Below, in pieces: positions 4,734-5,900 of a stretch of DNA of 5,900 nt. The stretch covers positions 1-5,900 of the forward strand of contig JAPOZE010000106.1 in assembly GCA_026706225.1 (NCBI GenBank), read 5' to 3'. Each line of letters starts with the position of its first letter. Positions within the stretch are counted from its first letter, which is position 1. A program made the position numbers and the translations under genes. The notes under the pieces were generated by a model. It was given only the letters and a program-made list of their open reading frames with translations, searched no databases and was not told the DNA's origin. The DNA is from Acidobacteriota bacterium. Its GTDB lineage: Bacteria; Acidobacteriota; Terriglobia; Versatilivoradales; Versatilivoraceae.

Positions 4734-5900
4734 TCAAACGGCGCCGGCCTGACCTATCCCTATCGCGGGTGACCTGCCCGGATGCTCCGCGACCGGAATC
4801 GATTCGATTGCGCGTATGAAGCCGTTCCAGTCGGGCTGCGAAGTGAGATGGCACCAGGAGAGGCGAAGCGCTCCTTCCATGCGAGCCTCGTCCAGTCCTT
4901 GAGCGCTCAACACGTGGCTGCAGCTTTCGGAGGTCGTGGTGCAGGCCGATCCGTTGGAAATGGCGGCCACCCGGCTCACCGCCTCGATGGCCTCCTCCGA
5001 GTCGATTCCCGGAAAGGTCAAATTGACGATCTGGGGGACGGTCCGGTCGAGTTCCCCGTTGAAAACCGGTTTCAGCGGCTGCAATTTCTTCAAGAGAACT
5101 TTCTTGAAGTATCGACAGGCCGCGTTGCGCTCCTCGTGCTCCATCATGGCCAGTTCCGAAGCCTTTCCCAGACCGGCGATGAGCGGAACCGGCAGCGTCC
5201 CCGGCCGCAATCCCAGCTCCTGACCTCCCCCATGCATTAGAGGCGCGAGAGGGGGACGCTGTCCGTTGCGCCGGCGGGTCACCAGGGCGCCGATGCCCTT
5301 GGGGGCATAGATCTTGTGCCCGCTGATGCTGATCAGGTCGATGCGACGGTCGCGCAGGGGTGCCGTTTCCTTCCCGAAACCCTGGGCGGCATCCACGTGC
5401 AGGTAGGCCGGATGGTTCCCGAGCAACCGGGCGATGTCCCGGATGGGCTGAATGACTCCGGTCTCGTTGTTGACCTGCATTACCGAGACCAGAAGGGTAT
5501 CTTCGCGGACCGCTTCCAGGATGGACTGGGGATGCACCCAGCCGCCCGCCTCCGGGGCTACCAGCGTGACTTCGAAGCCCCGGGCGGAGAGTGCCTGCAG
5601 GGGCTCCAATACGGACTTGTGCTCGATCCGGGTGCTGACCAGATGGGTCCTGCCGGTCTTGGCTCCATGCTCGGCCAGACCCAGCAGGGCCAGGTTGTTG
5701 CTCTCGGTGGCGCCGCTGGTGAAGATGATCTCGCCCCGGGTGGCGCCCACCAACGCCGCTACCCGCACGCGCGCCTTCTCCACGGCGCTGCGGGCTCGGG
5801 TACCGAACCCGTGATGCCGGCTGCCGGCATTGCCGAATTCAACCCCCAGATAGGTCATGACCTCCCGCTGCACCCGGGAATCCACCGGGGCAGTGGCGGC
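4734..5900 (-). CDS. Cysteine desulfurase, IscS/NifS/DndA-like, 5'-partial
   Basis: PLP enzyme that takes sulfur from L-cysteine as an enzyme-bound persulfide, giving alanine; cytosolic. The frame is open to the right edge: the first visible codons read AATAPVDSRV, matching the family N-terminus (usually preceded by YLDN), so about ten residues are missing. The GTG at 5885 is internal and not the start. Numbering from the first visible residue, the cofactor region TSGATESNN is near 61-69, the PLP-stacking and cofactor residues lie in VDAAQ near 169-173, the Schiff-base lysine is K196 in SGHKIYAPKG (codon 5313-5315), and the persulfide cysteine is C320 in SNGSACTTTS (codon 4941-4943). The long loop around C320 is of the IscS/NifS class. 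The stretch FGNAGSRHHGFG and the loop ending SHVL recall DndA, but no dnd genes are nearby. A second cysteine, C327, sits in the same loop. It is the first visible gene of the operon, and its stop lies 20 bases before the lipoyl-carrier gene. It probably supplies sulfur to the downstream proteins; the acceptor is unknown. The enzyme class is very secure, the subfamily is not. Confidence 0.95.
   Translation of the reverse strand, partial: AATAPVDSRVQREVMTYLGVEFGNAGSRHHGFGTRARSAVEKARVRVAALVGATRGEIIFTSGATESNNLALLGLAEHGAKTGRTHLVSTRIEHKSVLEPLQALSARGFEVTLVAPEAGGWVHPQSILEAVREDTLLVSVMQVNNETGVIQPIRDIARLLGNHPAYLHVDAAQGFGKETAPLRDRRIDLISISGHKIYAPKGIGALVTRRRNGQRPPLAPLMHGGGQELGLRPGTLPVPLIAGLGKASELAMMEHEERNAACRYFKKVLLKKLQPLKPVFNGELDRTVPQIVNLTFPGIDSEEAIEAVSRVAAISNGSACTTTSESCSHVLSAQGLDEARMEGALRLSWCHLTSQPDWNGFIRAIESIPVAEHPGRSPAIGIGQAGAV

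Noticed and set aside
4714..4854. N-terminal extension of the lipoyl-carrier frame to an ATG at 4854
   Set aside because: It would overlap 121 bases of the desulfurase gene and adds an Arg-rich stretch with no GcvH similarity; ATG 4713 fits the gap after the desulfurase stop.
4734..5900. DNA phosphorothioation (dnd) system, from the DndA-like desulfurase
   Set aside because: None of the six neighbours resembles DndB, DndC, DndD or DndE.
1..5900. CRISPR arrays, tRNA or rRNA genes, insertion sequences, internal promoters or terminators
   Set aside because: Coding sequence covers nearly all bases, the largest gap is 30 bases, and I saw no direct repeats, terminal inverted repeats, transposase motifs or RNA-gene patterns.

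Overview
The window holds seven genes, all on the minus strand and transcribed from right to left. They are packed so tightly that the largest gap is 30 bases. Third positions are rich in G and C, start codons include GTG and probably others, and the Shine-Dalgarno sites are of the GGAGG type, so this is a high-GC bacterium. The mix of stand-alone Fe-S, DUF116 and Hdr-like genes suggests an environmental lineage such as Acidobacteriota or Planctomycetota, or a deltaproteobacterium-like group. That placement is a guess from gene style, since no phylogenetic marker is present.

In transcription order the genes are: (1) a cysteine desulfurase, running off the right edge and lacking only its first few residues; (2) a GcvH-family lipoyl carrier with its lipoyl lysine intact; (3) a CobW/G3E GTPase with a Cys-x-Cys-Cys metal motif; (4) a small cysteine protein that resembles the N-terminal Fe-S domain of heterodisulfide reductase subunit HdrA; (5) a protein with two [4Fe-4S] sites of ferredoxin type, flanked by an alpha/beta domain and a charged tail; (6) a radical SAM enzyme with extra C-terminal cysteines; (7) a DUF116 protein with a cysteine cluster, cut off by the left edge. 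Four of the six junctions are overlaps or gaps of four bases or fewer when judged by the most likely starts (8-base overlap, 2-base gap, 4-base overlap, 4-base gap). The other two are gaps of 20 and 30 bases. There is no room inside for a promoter or terminator, so this is one operon whose ends lie outside the window.

Each family is recognisable, but the combination does not match a pathway I can name. There are no glycine cleavage partners for the GcvH homologue, no dnd genes for the DndA-like desulfurase, no obvious metalloenzyme for the CobW GTPase, and no HdrB/HdrC for the HdrA-like piece. The shared theme is sulfur release, a dithiol (lipoyl) carrier, metal or Fe-S delivery, electron transfer and radical chemistry. 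The best inference is an uncharacterised pathway that builds a sulfur- or metal-containing cofactor or modification, or moves sulfur on a protein-bound lipoyl arm as the sHdr/LbpA sulfur-oxidation systems are thought to do. The window does not show the product.
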